From a virus, in the IMG/VR virus record IMGVR_UViG_3300042937_000071, positions 1 to 61,862 of that record: 61,862 bases of DNA. One strand, 5' to 3'. Below, in pieces: positions 33,178 to 39,905 of the stretch. Under the pieces are notes generated by a model, which was not told the DNA's origin, did no database searches, and saw only the letters and a program-made list of their open reading frames with translations. Every line of letters starts with the position of its first letter. The first letter of the stretch is position 1. Position numbers and translations under genes: made by a program.

Positions 33178-34168
33178 TGTCCAAGAGCGGGCAAAGGCTC
33201 TTGATGAGGCGCGGAAGGTGCGTTTGTTGAAACCTGAAGATGTCGATGTCGACAAGTACTTGCACGCGACAGACATCACAAACAAAGTCCGTGAGGTCGC
33301 GGGCCTGCTTGACGAGTTGCGAGATGAAATTTCCAACCCGACCAAAGAGGTTACGCACACCATGCCATGGCCCAAGACTGAACACGGCTTTCGTTTTCGT
33401 CCGGGTGAGGTAACGCTGTACGCAGGATCAAACGGCGGCGGCAAGTCTTTGATCACGGGCCAAATTGCATTGGGCCTGATTAAGCAAAAGCAAAAGATTT
33501 GCATCCAGTCGTTTGAGATGAAACCTAAGCGTACGCTGTATCGAATGCTCAGGCAGTTCGCTGGCGAGAACATTGAGTTCCCAAAGTTTATGTCGAAGGA
33601 AAAATATATCGGCAAGTTGCTAGATCGCTTCCACGACTATGCGGGCAACAAGATGTGGTTGTATGACCAGCAAGGCACGGTGACCACACAGCAAGTGATT
33701 GCGGTTACTCGCTACTGCGCGATGGAGTTGGGTATCGGCCATGTGTTCATCGACTCGCTCATGAAGTGCGTGCCCGGCGAGGATGACTACAACGCACAGA
33801 AGATGTTCGTTGACGAGATTACCGCTGTGGCCCGTGATCACAACATCCACATTCATTTGATACATCACATCCGCAAGTTGCAGAACGAAGAGTTGCAACC
33901 AAACAAGAATGACATCAAAGGCACGGGCGCGATTGCTGACCAAGTCGACAATGTTTTGCTTGTCTGGCGCAACAAGAAAAAAGAACACGACAAGCAGAAG
34001 AAGGGTGTGGCCGATGAGAAGTTGCCCGACACCATGCTGATGTGTGAGAAGCAACGCAATGGCGAGAGCGAGGATTGGTTTAATCTCTGGTATGACAAAG
34101 AGAGCCAGCAGTTTGTAGAAATGCCCGGCGCAGTTGCAATGCAATTTGATGCCGGAGGTTCTTTCTGA
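33164..34168 (+). CDS. DnaB/gp4-type replicative helicase (RecA-fold ATPase)
   Basis: 334 residues. Walker A GSNGGGKS is at residues 88-95, a conserved Glu is in SFEMKPKR, Walker B-like VFIDSLMK is at about 194-201, and LLVWRNKK near 268 resembles the arginine-finger region. The N-terminal 80 residues are a short helical linker rather than a primase domain. It unwinds DNA ahead of the host polymerase; no phage DNA polymerase is seen. It overlaps the following ORF by one base. Confidence 0.85.
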   Translation: MQTSNVQERAKALDEARKVRLLKPEDVDVDKYLHATDITNKVREVAGLLDELRDEISNPTKEVTHTMPWPKTEHGFRFRPGEVTLYAGSNGGGKSLITGQIALGLIKQKQKICIQSFEMKPKRTLYRMLRQFAGENIEFPKFMSKEKYIGKLLDRFHDYAGNKMWLYDQQGTVTTQQVIAVTRYCAMELGIGHVFIDSLMKCVPGEDDYNAQKMFVDEITAVARDHNIHIHLIHHIRKLQNEELQPNKNDIKGTGAIADQVDNVLLVWRNKKKEHDKQKKGVADEKLPDTMLMCEKQRNGESEDWFNLWYDKESQQFVEMPGAVAMQFDAGGSF

Positions 34169-34443
34169 TGCCGATCATCAAAGGGGATGTGCGTGAGTAC
34201 TACAGAAACTGGAAGGAGGGAGAGGGAGACGACGAACATCGTCACCGTTGTCTCGTTCGATGGGTTATCCAAAAACGGATTGAAGATCGCGATGGAGCGT
34301 ATCGATGGCTCAATGGTTACATTGACGACGCTGGTCGACATCACAAAGGATGGAATGACCTACATAAAGGATCACGGCTTGAACAAGATGTTCGAGATCA
34401 GTGGAGCAAAGGCAATCGTGGAACAGAAGGAGAATGGAAATGA
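34168..34443 (+). CDS. Small Trp/Arg-rich conserved phage protein
   Basis: 91 residues from the ATG overlapping the helicase stop (TGATG). The sequence (HRHRCLVRWVIQKRIEDRDG; LEQDVRDQWSKGNRGTEGEW) resembles small proteins found beside replication genes, which often end in such a QW-GNRG-W segment. The +2 frame is also open from 34187 to 34447 with protein-like composition, so this stretch may encode two products. Function unknown. Confidence 0.6.
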   Translation: MPIIKGDVREYYRNWKEGEGDDEHRHRCLVRWVIQKRIEDRDGAYRWLNGYIDDAGRHHKGWNDLHKGSRLEQDVRDQWSKGNRGTEGEWK

Positions 34444-34724
34444 GTAAAGTTGAATTGAGCGACTTCCAGCGGAAGTTTTTAGCGCAAGGCACCGGACAGA
34501 AGTTGTTTACCGAATTTGAGTTTGATCAAGCGCTGGCGCAGGCCAAGGCTGAGATCATGGCGGTAGCAATTCAAACCAGCAAGCAAGCCATCATGATTGA
34601 GCGGCAAGCGTGCGCAGAACTTGTGATTGCGCTGGCGCATGAAGAAGAAGAGGGGGAGACCTGCACTGCATTGAAAGACGCGGCTGAGGCAATTCTGAAT
34701 CGCATTCCGAGCCAGCGGCAATGA
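34440..34724 (+). CDS. Small hypothetical protein
   Basis: 94 residues from ATG 34440, seven bases after AGGAG; the ATG at 34434 is too close to it. It is helical, Ala/Gln/Glu-rich (FEFDQALAQAKAEIMAVAIQ; ACAELVIALAHEEEEGETCT). Its stop overlaps the RusA start. No family recognised. Confidence 0.62.
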   Translation: MSKVELSDFQRKFLAQGTGQKLFTEFEFDQALAQAKAEIMAVAIQTSKQAIMIERQACAELVIALAHEEEEGETCTALKDAAEAILNRIPSQRQ

Positions 34725-35071
34725 TTGATTTGACACTGCCATGGCCCCCAAGCGTAAACAGATACTGGCGGACATTTCAAGGCCGCATGATTATCAGCGC
34801 AGAGGGGCGCTCTTATCGCAAAGCAGTTGCGGATCAAGTGTTGATCCAGCGTGGAGCAAAACACTACGAGAAGAAGTTGCGCGTGGTAATCGAGGCATGG
34901 AGACCAGACAACCGGAGGAGAGATTTGGACAACCTGCTCAAAGCAGTGCTGGACTCATTGACCCACGCCGGGGTCTGGTCGGACGACGGAAACATAGTCG
35001 ACCTGCGCATCTACTGGGCGCCGGGGATTGCAGGAATGTTGAAAATTCACATACAGGAGGTACCCGAATGA
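34721..35071 (+). CDS. rusA: RusA-type Holliday junction resolvase
   Basis: 116 residues, close to the usual 120. PWPPSVNRYWR at the N-terminus and DLDNLLKAVLDSL with GVWSDD near 70-90 are RusA signatures; the paired Asp residues bind magnesium. It resolves branched replication and recombination intermediates before packaging. It overlaps neighbours by four bases on each side. Confidence 0.9.
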   Translation: MIDLTLPWPPSVNRYWRTFQGRMIISAEGRSYRKAVADQVLIQRGAKHYEKKLRVVIEAWRPDNRRRDLDNLLKAVLDSLTHAGVWSDDGNIVDLRIYWAPGIAGMLKIHIQEVPE

Positions 35072-35223
35072 AAGAACCAACTATGAAGCAAGTGTGGGCT
35101 GGACTCGCCATGCTGGCGTTGTTGACCCGCAGAGATTACGAGGGCGACTTTACAGATATTGCATCTGATGCATGGCGCATGGCAGACAAGATGGAACAAG
35201 AGGAGGAACAGCGTGACGAGTAA
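35068..35223 (+). CDS. Small acidic hypothetical protein
   Basis: 51 residues from ATG 35068, which overlaps the RusA stop and follows AGGAGGTACCCGA. Residues 5-20 are hydrophobic (MKQVWAGLAMLALLTRRDYE); the C-terminus is Glu-rich. It overlaps the next GTG start. No family recognised. Confidence 0.6.
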   Translation: MKEPTMKQVWAGLAMLALLTRRDYEGDFTDIASDAWRMADKMEQEEEQRDE

Positions 35224-35452
35224 AGAAGCGTTTGAGTTCATCTTTGGGCAGTACGGCATCCATGATGCTGGCTACAAGATTTGGGAGGCCGCTGTGAAGT
35301 GGGAGCGTGCCGAATGTGAGGATGTAGCAAAGCGTTATGCCCAACGCAATGAAGGCATCAAAAGAGTTGCTGGCAAGTCAATCGCCAGTTCGATTAAACG
35401 CAGGACAAAAAAAGATCAATCAACCGTTGAAAAAGGAGAAGGCAATGTTTGA
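35213..35452 (+). CDS. Small helical hypothetical protein
   Basis: 79 residues from GTG 35213, seven bases after GAGGAGG. Sequence: SKEAFEFIFGQYGIHDAGYK, a helical centre rich in Trp/Glu, and a basic C-terminus (IKRRTKKDQS). It may bind nucleic acid through the basic tail. Overlaps both neighbours. Confidence 0.6.
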   Translation: MTSKEAFEFIFGQYGIHDAGYKIWEAAVKWERAECEDVAKRYAQRNEGIKRVAGKSIASSIKRRTKKDQSTVEKGEGNV

Positions 35453-35585
35453 ATCATTTGGAGATTTTTTCTGGTCGTTCATGGCGCTGTCCGGTGTTAT
35501 GTTCTGGGTGTGCGTTGTGATTTTTGTGATGATGGTTATTCGTCGCAATCGTCGCAAGTTTGGTTTTCGTAAAGACATTTACTAG
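35445..35585 (+). CDS. Small single-TM protein
   Basis: 46 residues from ATG 35445 behind AAAGGAGAAGGCA. One strongly hydrophobic segment (FMALSGVMFWVCVVIFVMMV, residues 12-31) is followed by a basic tail (RRNRRKFGFRK), giving a predicted N-out/C-in inner-membrane anchor. One of several tiny membrane proteins in this part of the genome. Function unknown. Confidence 0.65.
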   Translation: MFESFGDFFWSFMALSGVMFWVCVVIFVMMVIRRNRRKFGFRKDIY

Positions 35586-35593
35586 GAGCAAGC

Positions 35594-35713
35594 ATGGAGA
35601 CATTTATCAACATTGCCACGACAATATTTACATTGACTGGTGCCGTGGTGTGGTTCTTGGGCGCATTTGTTGTCACCTTCTTGTGGTTGTCACAGCGCCC
35701 ACCAAAAAATTGA
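35594..35713 (+). CDS. Small single-TM protein
   Basis: 39 residues from ATG 35594 behind TAGGAGCAAGC. It is hydrophobic almost throughout (IFTLTGAVVWFLGAFVVTFL), ending LWLSQRPPKN. Predicted inner-membrane peptide. No family recognised; lies nine bases after the previous membrane-peptide gene. Confidence 0.62.
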   Translation: METFINIATTIFTLTGAVVWFLGAFVVTFLWLSQRPPKN

Positions 35714-35724
35714 AAGGATAAGTA

Positions 35725-36060
35725 ATGTCTACTGAAGACCGAGACCCACACAAGGCCGTTGACTACATCATCGTCAACGCAAAGAAGTTTGCCAAGGCGA
35801 AGGCAGAGCGCGTGTACCTTGAGGAGTATCGCAAGTCCCTCAAAGCAATACTCATGAAGCGCTCGATGGAAAACGCAATCGGTGCGCAAGAGCGTGAAGC
35901 ATACGCGCACGATGAATATGTTCAATTGCTCAATGGCTTGAAAGAGGCCATCGAGGTTGAGGAGAAACTCCGCTGGGATTTGATTGGTGCGCAGGCCCGG
36001 GTGGAGATATGGCGCACAGAGCAGGCGAATAATCGCGCTGAAGGAAAGGCGACGATATGA
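35725..36060 (+). CDS. Conserved helical phage protein
   Basis: 111 residues, preceded by AAAGGATAAGTA. Highly helical and charged (DYIIVNAKKFAKAKAERVYL; LNGLKEAIEVEEKLRWDLIG). Proteins of this layout occur in phage early regions with unknown role. The stop overlaps the next ATG by four bases. Confidence 0.65.
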   Translation: MSTEDRDPHKAVDYIIVNAKKFAKAKAERVYLEEYRKSLKAILMKRSMENAIGAQEREAYAHDEYVQLLNGLKEAIEVEEKLRWDLIGAQARVEIWRTEQANNRAEGKATI

Positions 36061-36206
36061 ACGGCTACCAGTTGACGGTGATACATACCCTCGGCTGGGT
36101 GTTCGTTTTGTTTGACGGGTGGGAGTTGCATAGCCATTGGTTGGCAGGCATCGGGTTCATCATGATGATTGCGTCCATGTACCTCATCACCAAGAAAGGA
36201 GATTGA
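36057..36206 (+). CDS. Small two-TM protein
   Basis: 49 residues. Two hydrophobic segments (VIHTLGWVFVLF and WLAGIGFIMMIASMYLI) separated by a short polar turn with His/Trp, and a Lys-rich end. Translationally coupled to the preceding gene (ATGA). Function unknown; possibly a membrane-directed host-takeover or superinfection protein. Confidence 0.6.
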   Translation: MNGYQLTVIHTLGWVFVLFDGWELHSHWLAGIGFIMMIASMYLITKKGD

Positions 36207-36208
36207 AA

Positions 36209-36451
36209 ATGGTAGCGAAAGTTGGAAGAAAAAAATTGGTTCTTGTTGCGGATATGTGCGTTGCTCCAGACAACGGTGATACCTACCGCACCCCTTGGGG
36301 CAAGGTATGGGTGCATGGGTCAGATGTTTTGACCACATGGAAAAATGTTGTTGTCAACGAGAGGACTGGCGAGAAGTGGCGCCCGCCCAGTGAGTATCGC
36401 AACGATTACTTATTCAAGATCAATCGTGATGCGGGGTACAAAAATGAATGA
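36209..36451 (+). CDS. Small hypothetical protein
   Basis: 80 residues from ATG 36209 with AAAGGAGAT upstream; a longer upstream frame is not supported. Mixed composition with Trp/Lys-rich segments (TPWGKVWVHGSDVLTTWKNV; GEKWRPPSEYRND). Overlaps the next gene start. No family recognised. Confidence 0.6.
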   Translation: MVAKVGRKKLVLVADMCVAPDNGDTYRTPWGKVWVHGSDVLTTWKNVVVNERTGEKWRPPSEYRNDYLFKINRDAGYKNE

Positions 36452-36698
36452 GACTGAACGCGAGATTGATTTGGCCCTTGGCAACGCCTTGATGGAGATT
36501 CGCCAGTTGCGCGAGTTGCTAGAGCGAGAGCGGGCGCGGGCACATCCCCAAGTTGAAATCAAAAGCATGGAAGACGCCTTTAACGATTGGGGCCACAGCG
36601 CCGACCCAATTCAGCATCACGCAGAGCGCAGGGCGTTTTCTGCTGGCTGGGCGGCTGGCGTTCGAAACCAGTGGGCCAAAGAGCGTGAGTGCGACTAA
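36444..36698 (+). CDS. Small hypothetical protein with helical N-terminus
   Basis: 84 residues from ATG 36444. Coiled-coil-like N-terminus (REIDLALGNALMEIRQLREL), then WGHSADPIQHHAERRAFSAG and a Trp-containing end. Overlaps the HNH gene start by 14 bases. No family recognised. Confidence 0.58.
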   Translation: MNETEREIDLALGNALMEIRQLRELLERERARAHPQVEIKSMEDAFNDWGHSADPIQHHAERRAFSAGWAAGVRNQWAKERECD

Positions 36699-36984
36699 AG
36701 CCGAAAAGAAGTACATGAGCCGGGTGGCCGACCTTGGCTGTGCCGTATGCCGCCGCATGGGGTATCCCGGCACCCCGGCAGAACTACACCATCCAAGGGC
36801 CGGAACGGGGGCCGGGAGACGCGCAAGCCACATGGATGTCATCCCACTATGCCCAGAGCATCATCGCGGCTCTACGGGCCTACATGGCCTCGGGACTAAG
36901 GGGTTCCCTAAGAAATGGGGGTTCGATGAGGCTGACCTGCTGGCCGACACCCGTCTTTTGCTGAATCAGGACATCCTAGGGTAA
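36685..36984 (+). CDS. HNH / Ref-like nuclease
   Basis: 99 residues from GTG 36685. CAVCRRMGYPGTPAELHHPR and DVIPLCPEHHRG provide paired Cys for zinc plus the His of an HNH/beta-beta-alpha-Me nuclease core, followed by GLHGLGTKGF. This is the layout of P1 Ref-type (RecA-dependent) phage nucleases, which are slightly longer. It would nick or cut DNA during recombination. The stop codon is inside a palindrome (CTAGGGTAAATCCCTAG) belonging to the downstream promoter cassette. Confidence 0.78.
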   Translation: MSATKAEKKYMSRVADLGCAVCRRMGYPGTPAELHHPRAGTGAGRRASHMDVIPLCPEHHRGSTGLHGLGTKGFPKKWGFDEADLLADTRLLLNQDILG

Positions 36985-37095
36985 ATCCCTAGAAAATATT
37001 TTGCAAAAAGGTGTTGACATGGTTTAAGTCTGGGTTATACTAACACCACTGACCAAGCAATTCCGCCGTCAGGTAACAACGAAAGCGAGTTAAAC
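36976..37095 (+). promoter_or_regulatory. Promoter-leader cassette, copy 1
   Basis: Palindrome CTAGGG-TAAAT-CCCTAG (36976-36992), then 21 bp, then TTGACA (37014-37019), a 16-bp spacer containing GGTTTAAG, and TATACT (37036-37041). The leader carries a hairpin (CTGAC 37049 / GTCAG 37068) followed by AGGTAACAACGAAAGCGAG and GTTAAAC directly before the start codon. Copies 2 and 3 share the same order of elements. It drives 37096 and 37397. Confidence 0.75.
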
Positions 37096-37383
37096 ATGAA
37101 CACAATCACTACCACCCAAGTCGACACCCTCGGCCAACTCCTCGCTCAGATCGCTGATCTGACCAAGCAGGCTGATGCCATCAAGGATCAGTTCAAAGAC
37201 GACGCCTCAGCAGGCGGCGCCAAGGCAGTCGAAGGCGACTTGTTCAAAGCCACCTACATCGAGTCCAACCGCTCTACGGTTGACTACAAAGCCCTCTGCG
37301 CCGCTCTTGGCATCACTGCTGAACAGATCGCTGAGTACACCAAGACCACCGCTGTGTTCAGCGTCAAAGTAACCAGCCGTTAA
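37096..37383 (+). CDS. Hypothetical protein under cassette promoter 1
   Basis: 95 residues. Helical N-terminus (TLGQLLAQIADLTKQADAIK), then FKATYIESNRSTVDYKALCA and a C-terminal beta end (AVFSVKVTSR), reminiscent of small phage-encoded Gam/Gp157-like regulators but too short to assign. It has no strong AGGAGG; the leader ends GAAAGCGAGTTAAAC. Strong codon bias towards C-ending codons suggests high expression. Confidence 0.65.
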   Translation: MNTITTTQVDTLGQLLAQIADLTKQADAIKDQFKDDASAGGAKAVEGDLFKATYIESNRSTVDYKALCAALGITAEQIAEYTKTTAVFSVKVTSR

Positions 37384-37396
37384 TCAAGGGGCCACC

Positions 37397-37615
37397 ATGA
37401 AATACAAACTCAATGTGGCCCGCGATGTCGACACCGACGAACCCGGTGTCTTCATCCTGAATCTGCCCGGTGGCTGGAAGTTCACGCACGACCCAATGGC
37501 CCTGTGTCATACCTACGCATACGATTCGATGAGCGAGTTGCGTGCGGACATCAAGTACTCGGTCGAGCCATGCGACTGTGCCGAGTGCAAGCGAATGACT
37601 GCTGAAGGCAAATAA
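37397..37615 (+). CDS. Small hypothetical protein with C-terminal cysteines
   Basis: 72 residues. Begins MKYKLNVARDVDTDEPGVFI, contains LNLPGGWKFTHDP, and ends with CDCAECKRMTAEGK, a three-cysteine cluster that could bind metal. It follows the previous gene by 13 bases and is closed by a terminator. No family recognised. Confidence 0.62.
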   Translation: MKYKLNVARDVDTDEPGVFILNLPGGWKFTHDPMALCHTYAYDSMSELRADIKYSVEPCDCAECKRMTAEGK

Positions 37616-37618
37616 CCC

Positions 37619-37641
37619 GGGGGCTTCGGCCCCCTTTTTTT
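37619..37641 (+). terminator. Rho-independent terminator
   Basis: GGGGGC/GCCCCC stem with TTCG loop and seven T. It ends the transcript started at the 37014 promoter. Confidence 0.9.
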
Positions 37642-37653
37642 GATGGAGTTTTT

Positions 37654-38160
37654 ATGATTGATCAATTCGATATGTTTGACGGTGAGGGCGCGTTCCTTGC
37701 AAAGATGCGCCACGACTGGAACAAGGCCATCGAGAGCGAGGGCGCCTTCTGCCCTTGCTGTGGCAAGTGGGGGAAGGTTTACAAGATTAAGTTGAGCCAG
37801 CACCTCGCGTTGTGCCTGCGCTGGATTTCAATCAACGGTGACGAGGACGGCTGGGTCGATGTGCAGAACACGGCGCCCCGGTGGATGCTCAAGAGCAAGA
37901 CCTACCCACTGCTGGAGCATTGGGCCTTGATTGATTCGCAGGCCAAGCGCTCCGGTGTGTGGCGTGCCACCCTCAAGGGTCAAGACTTCATTAACGGTGT
38001 TACCACGATGCCTTCCGCCGTTCACATTTACGATAACAAGGTGTGGGGCTTTGAATCGGAAGAGGTCTCGTTCCGCAGTTGCTTTGGTAAGCACTTTGAC
38101 TTTGACGAGATGATGTCCGACCAGTTCCGCTGGGCCAACCTACAGGAGAAAAAGAAATGA
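37654..38160 (+). CDS. Hypothetical protein with Cys-rich zinc motif
   Basis: 168 residues. FCPCCGKWGKVYKIKLSQHL near 30-50 contains CPCC and a nearby His/Cys pair, consistent with a zinc site preceding a helix-turn-like segment (SQHLALCLRWIS). The rest is mixed alpha/beta. Likely a nucleic-acid-binding or regulatory protein; not recognised. Its stop overlaps the next ATG. Confidence 0.6.
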   Translation: MIDQFDMFDGEGAFLAKMRHDWNKAIESEGAFCPCCGKWGKVYKIKLSQHLALCLRWISINGDEDGWVDVQNTAPRWMLKSKTYPLLEHWALIDSQAKRSGVWRATLKGQDFINGVTTMPSAVHIYDNKVWGFESEEVSFRSCFGKHFDFDEMMSDQFRWANLQEKKK

Positions 38161-38324
38161 CCAAACCGTATACCCCGGAAGATGTGCAGTACATCAAAGG
38201 CTTCGAGGCCGGGTGCGACTACATCGTGGCCGAGATCGAGCGGTACATCGAGGTGTACCCCAGCAAGGAGTTTGTCCTGCATGAATTGCTGGCCCACCTC
38301 AAGATGGAAGATAAGCCGCAATGA
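38157..38324 (+). CDS. Small hypothetical protein
   Basis: 55 residues: TPEDVQYIKGFEAGCDYIVA, acidic helix, then EFVLHELLAHLKMEDKP. Translationally coupled to both neighbours by four-base overlaps. No family recognised. Confidence 0.6.
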   Translation: MTKPYTPEDVQYIKGFEAGCDYIVAEIERYIEVYPSKEFVLHELLAHLKMEDKPQ

Positions 38325-38515
38325 AGCGCAGGCATCCGCTGGCATGGGTGTTTGTCAAGAAGAAAACCGCCAAGCGATTCGACAAGACCAAGATGGCGTC
38401 ATGCAGGCGTAACCACCTGCGGCGCTGGGAGATGCTGGCGCGGTTTCTTCATGTCAGGCACCGGGCGTGGCAGTACAAGCCTGCCCGCAGTTACAGGGTG
38501 AAGCGCAATGGGTGA
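38321..38515 (+). CDS. Small highly basic protein
   Basis: 64 residues, Arg/Lys-rich (KKKTAKRFDKTKMASCRRNH; WQYKPARSYRVKRNG), probably nucleic-acid binding. Overlaps both neighbours. No family recognised. Confidence 0.58.
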   Translation: MKRRHPLAWVFVKKKTAKRFDKTKMASCRRNHLRRWEMLARFLHVRHRAWQYKPARSYRVKRNG

Positions 38516-38624
38516 GCCAATCAAGTCTCCCTTCTGGCACATCCTTCAGCGAGAAATCGAGGCCCGGAAGGCATTAGGGAAAGTCCCTACAAATAAATCT
38601 CAAAAACCTGTTGACAAGGTTTAA
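38508..38624 (+). CDS. Small ORF running into promoter cassette 2
   Basis: 38 residues (PFWHILQREIEARKALGKVP), starting by overlap with the preceding gene. Its stop codon TAA lies inside the spacer of the promoter at 38611, within the GGTTTAAG element. Translation from the upstream transcript would therefore pass over the cassette palindrome and -35 region. Coding status moderately supported by the overlap only. Confidence 0.45.
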   Translation: MGEPIKSPFWHILQREIEARKALGKVPTNKSQKPVDKV

Positions 38625-38692
38625 GACAGTGTTAAACTACCATCACTGACCGCATGGTGTGGTCAGGCAAACAAATGAAAGCGAGTTAAACC
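38575..38692 (+). promoter_or_regulatory. Promoter-leader cassette, copy 2
   Basis: Palindrome TAGGGA-AAG-TCCCTA (38575-38589), 21 bp, TTGACA (38611-38616), 16-bp spacer with GGTTTAAG, TAAACT (38633-38638). Leader hairpin CTGACC (38646-38651)/GGTCAG (38661-38666), then GAAAGCGA and GTTAAAC (38685-38691) at the start codon. Same element order and spacing as copy 1. Drives the DUF932 gene. Confidence 0.75.
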
Positions 38693-39550
38693 ATGTACCA
38701 ATATGCCCGTTCTGCAAACCAGACATCTTTCCGCTCTAACGCTCCTTTGAGCAACGAGCAAATTGCCCAGTACGCCCCAAGCGTGTTGGCTGAGACTGCC
38801 CACGAGTCCCGTGGTGAGCGTTACACCTTCATTCCTACCATCAATGTTCTTGACGGCCTGCGCAACGAAGGTTTCCAGCCTTTCGAGGTTCGTCAGACCC
38901 GCGTCAAGGATCAATCCCGTCGCGAGTTCACCAAGCACATGGTGCGTCTGCGTCACGCCACCAGCATCGAGGCCGCTGTAGGTGAAGAAGTGCCTGAGAT
39001 CGTGCTGATCAACAGCCATGACGGCTCTTCGTCCTACCAGTTGCTGGCCGGGTTCTTCCGCTTGGTTTGCTCCAACGGCCTGATCGCTGGCGACATCTGC
39101 AACGACATCCGCGTGCGTCACTCCGGCAATGTGATCGACGATGTGATCGAGGGTTCGTTCCGCGTTCTGGACAATGTCGAGGAGATCGGCTCCCGCATCG
39201 AGACCTACAAGGCCATCGAACTCAAGCCAGAAGAGCAGTCCCTGTTCGCTAATGCGGCCCTGCAATTGCGTTGGGACGACAAGGCCCCTGTTGAGGCTGA
39301 CCGCATCTTGCGTGCCCGCCGCTGGGCCGACAACAAGACCGACCTCTGGACAACCTTTAACCGGGTGCAGGAGAACATGATCAAGGGTGGTGTGGCTGGC
39401 CGCTCCGCGACTGGTCGCCGTATGTCCACCCGCGCTGTTGGCGGCGTCAATGAGAATGTCAAGTTGAACCGCGCCCTTTGGACGCTGGCTGACGGCTTGG
39501 CCCAACTCAAGCAGGGCGCCGTGGACATCGAGGAATTGGTGGCCGCGTAA
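38693..39550 (+). CDS. DUF932 protein (phage/plasmid-like)
   Basis: 285 residues. The DUF932 pattern is visible: FIPTINVLDGLRNEGFQPFE, KHMVRLRH, IVLINSHDGSSSYQLLAGFF, RLVCSNGLI, and a C-terminal helical region. The family is widespread on phages and plasmids; its molecular role is not established, though it is often near recombination or early genes. It is alone in its transcription unit with a strong promoter and terminator, and its codon use suggests abundant expression. Confidence 0.82.
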   Translation: MYQYARSANQTSFRSNAPLSNEQIAQYAPSVLAETAHESRGERYTFIPTINVLDGLRNEGFQPFEVRQTRVKDQSRREFTKHMVRLRHATSIEAAVGEEVPEIVLINSHDGSSSYQLLAGFFRLVCSNGLIAGDICNDIRVRHSGNVIDDVIEGSFRVLDNVEEIGSRIETYKAIELKPEEQSLFANAALQLRWDDKAPVEADRILRARRWADNKTDLWTTFNRVQENMIKGGVAGRSATGRRMSTRAVGGVNENVKLNRALWTLADGLAQLKQGAVDIEELVAA

Positions 39551-39555
39551 GGCAG

Positions 39556-39576
39556 GGGGCTTCGGCCCCTTTTTTT
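39556..39576 (+). terminator. Rho-independent terminator
   Basis: GGGGC/GCCCC stem with TTCG loop followed by seven T. It ends the DUF932 transcript and abuts cassette copy 3. Confidence 0.9.
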
Positions 39577-39578
39577 AT

Positions 39579-39672
39579 TAGGGAAAGCACCTATAAAAAT
39601 ACTTTGACAATGTTTAATTTTGAGTTATACTAATCTCACTGCAATAAGCAGGTAACAGCGAAGGAAAGCGAA
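39579..39672 (+). promoter_or_regulatory. Promoter-leader cassette, copy 3
   Basis: Imperfect palindrome TAGGGAAAGCACCTA (39579-39593), 10 bp, TTGACA (39604-39609), 16-bp spacer with TGTTTAAT, TATACT (39626-39631). Leader hairpin CTGC-AATAA-GCAG (39639-39651), then GGTAACAGCGAAGGAAAGCGA. The palindrome is one helical turn (10 bp) from -35 here and two turns (21 bp) in copies 1 and 2. Confidence 0.72.
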
Positions 39673-39885
39673 ATGAAAAGCACATCATGGAAAAAAGATT
39701 TTGTAGTCGTAATGCATAGTGACTACGACAACACATGGACAGACAAGACTGTCCCTTGCACTCTGACGCAGGCCGTCAAGTTTGTGTACGCCAAGCGTTG
39801 GAACCTTGCCTTGGATAAGGGCACCGTTCGCATCGTGTCCCTTGAGGAGTTCGCCCAACTCCCTCAGCCCAAGGCAGTAGCCTAA
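39673..39885 (+). CDS. Small hypothetical protein under cassette promoter 3
   Basis: 70 residues: WKKDFVVVMHSDYDNTWTDK, then LTQAVKFVYAKRWNLALDKG and VRIVSLEEFAQLP. Mixed alpha/beta, no known motif. First gene of the transcript from 39604; ribosome region GAAGGAAAGCGAA. Confidence 0.62.
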   Translation: MKSTSWKKDFVVVMHSDYDNTWTDKTVPCTLTQAVKFVYAKRWNLALDKGTVRIVSLEEFAQLPQPKAVA

Positions 39886-39905
39886 TTCAACCCAAGGAGA
39901 TCAAC

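Noticed and set aside
38663-39505. Minus-strand 280-codon ORF opposite the DUF932 gene
   Set aside because: Mirrors the strongly codon-biased plus-strand gene; no promoter or ribosome site, and DUF932 motifs are on the plus strand.
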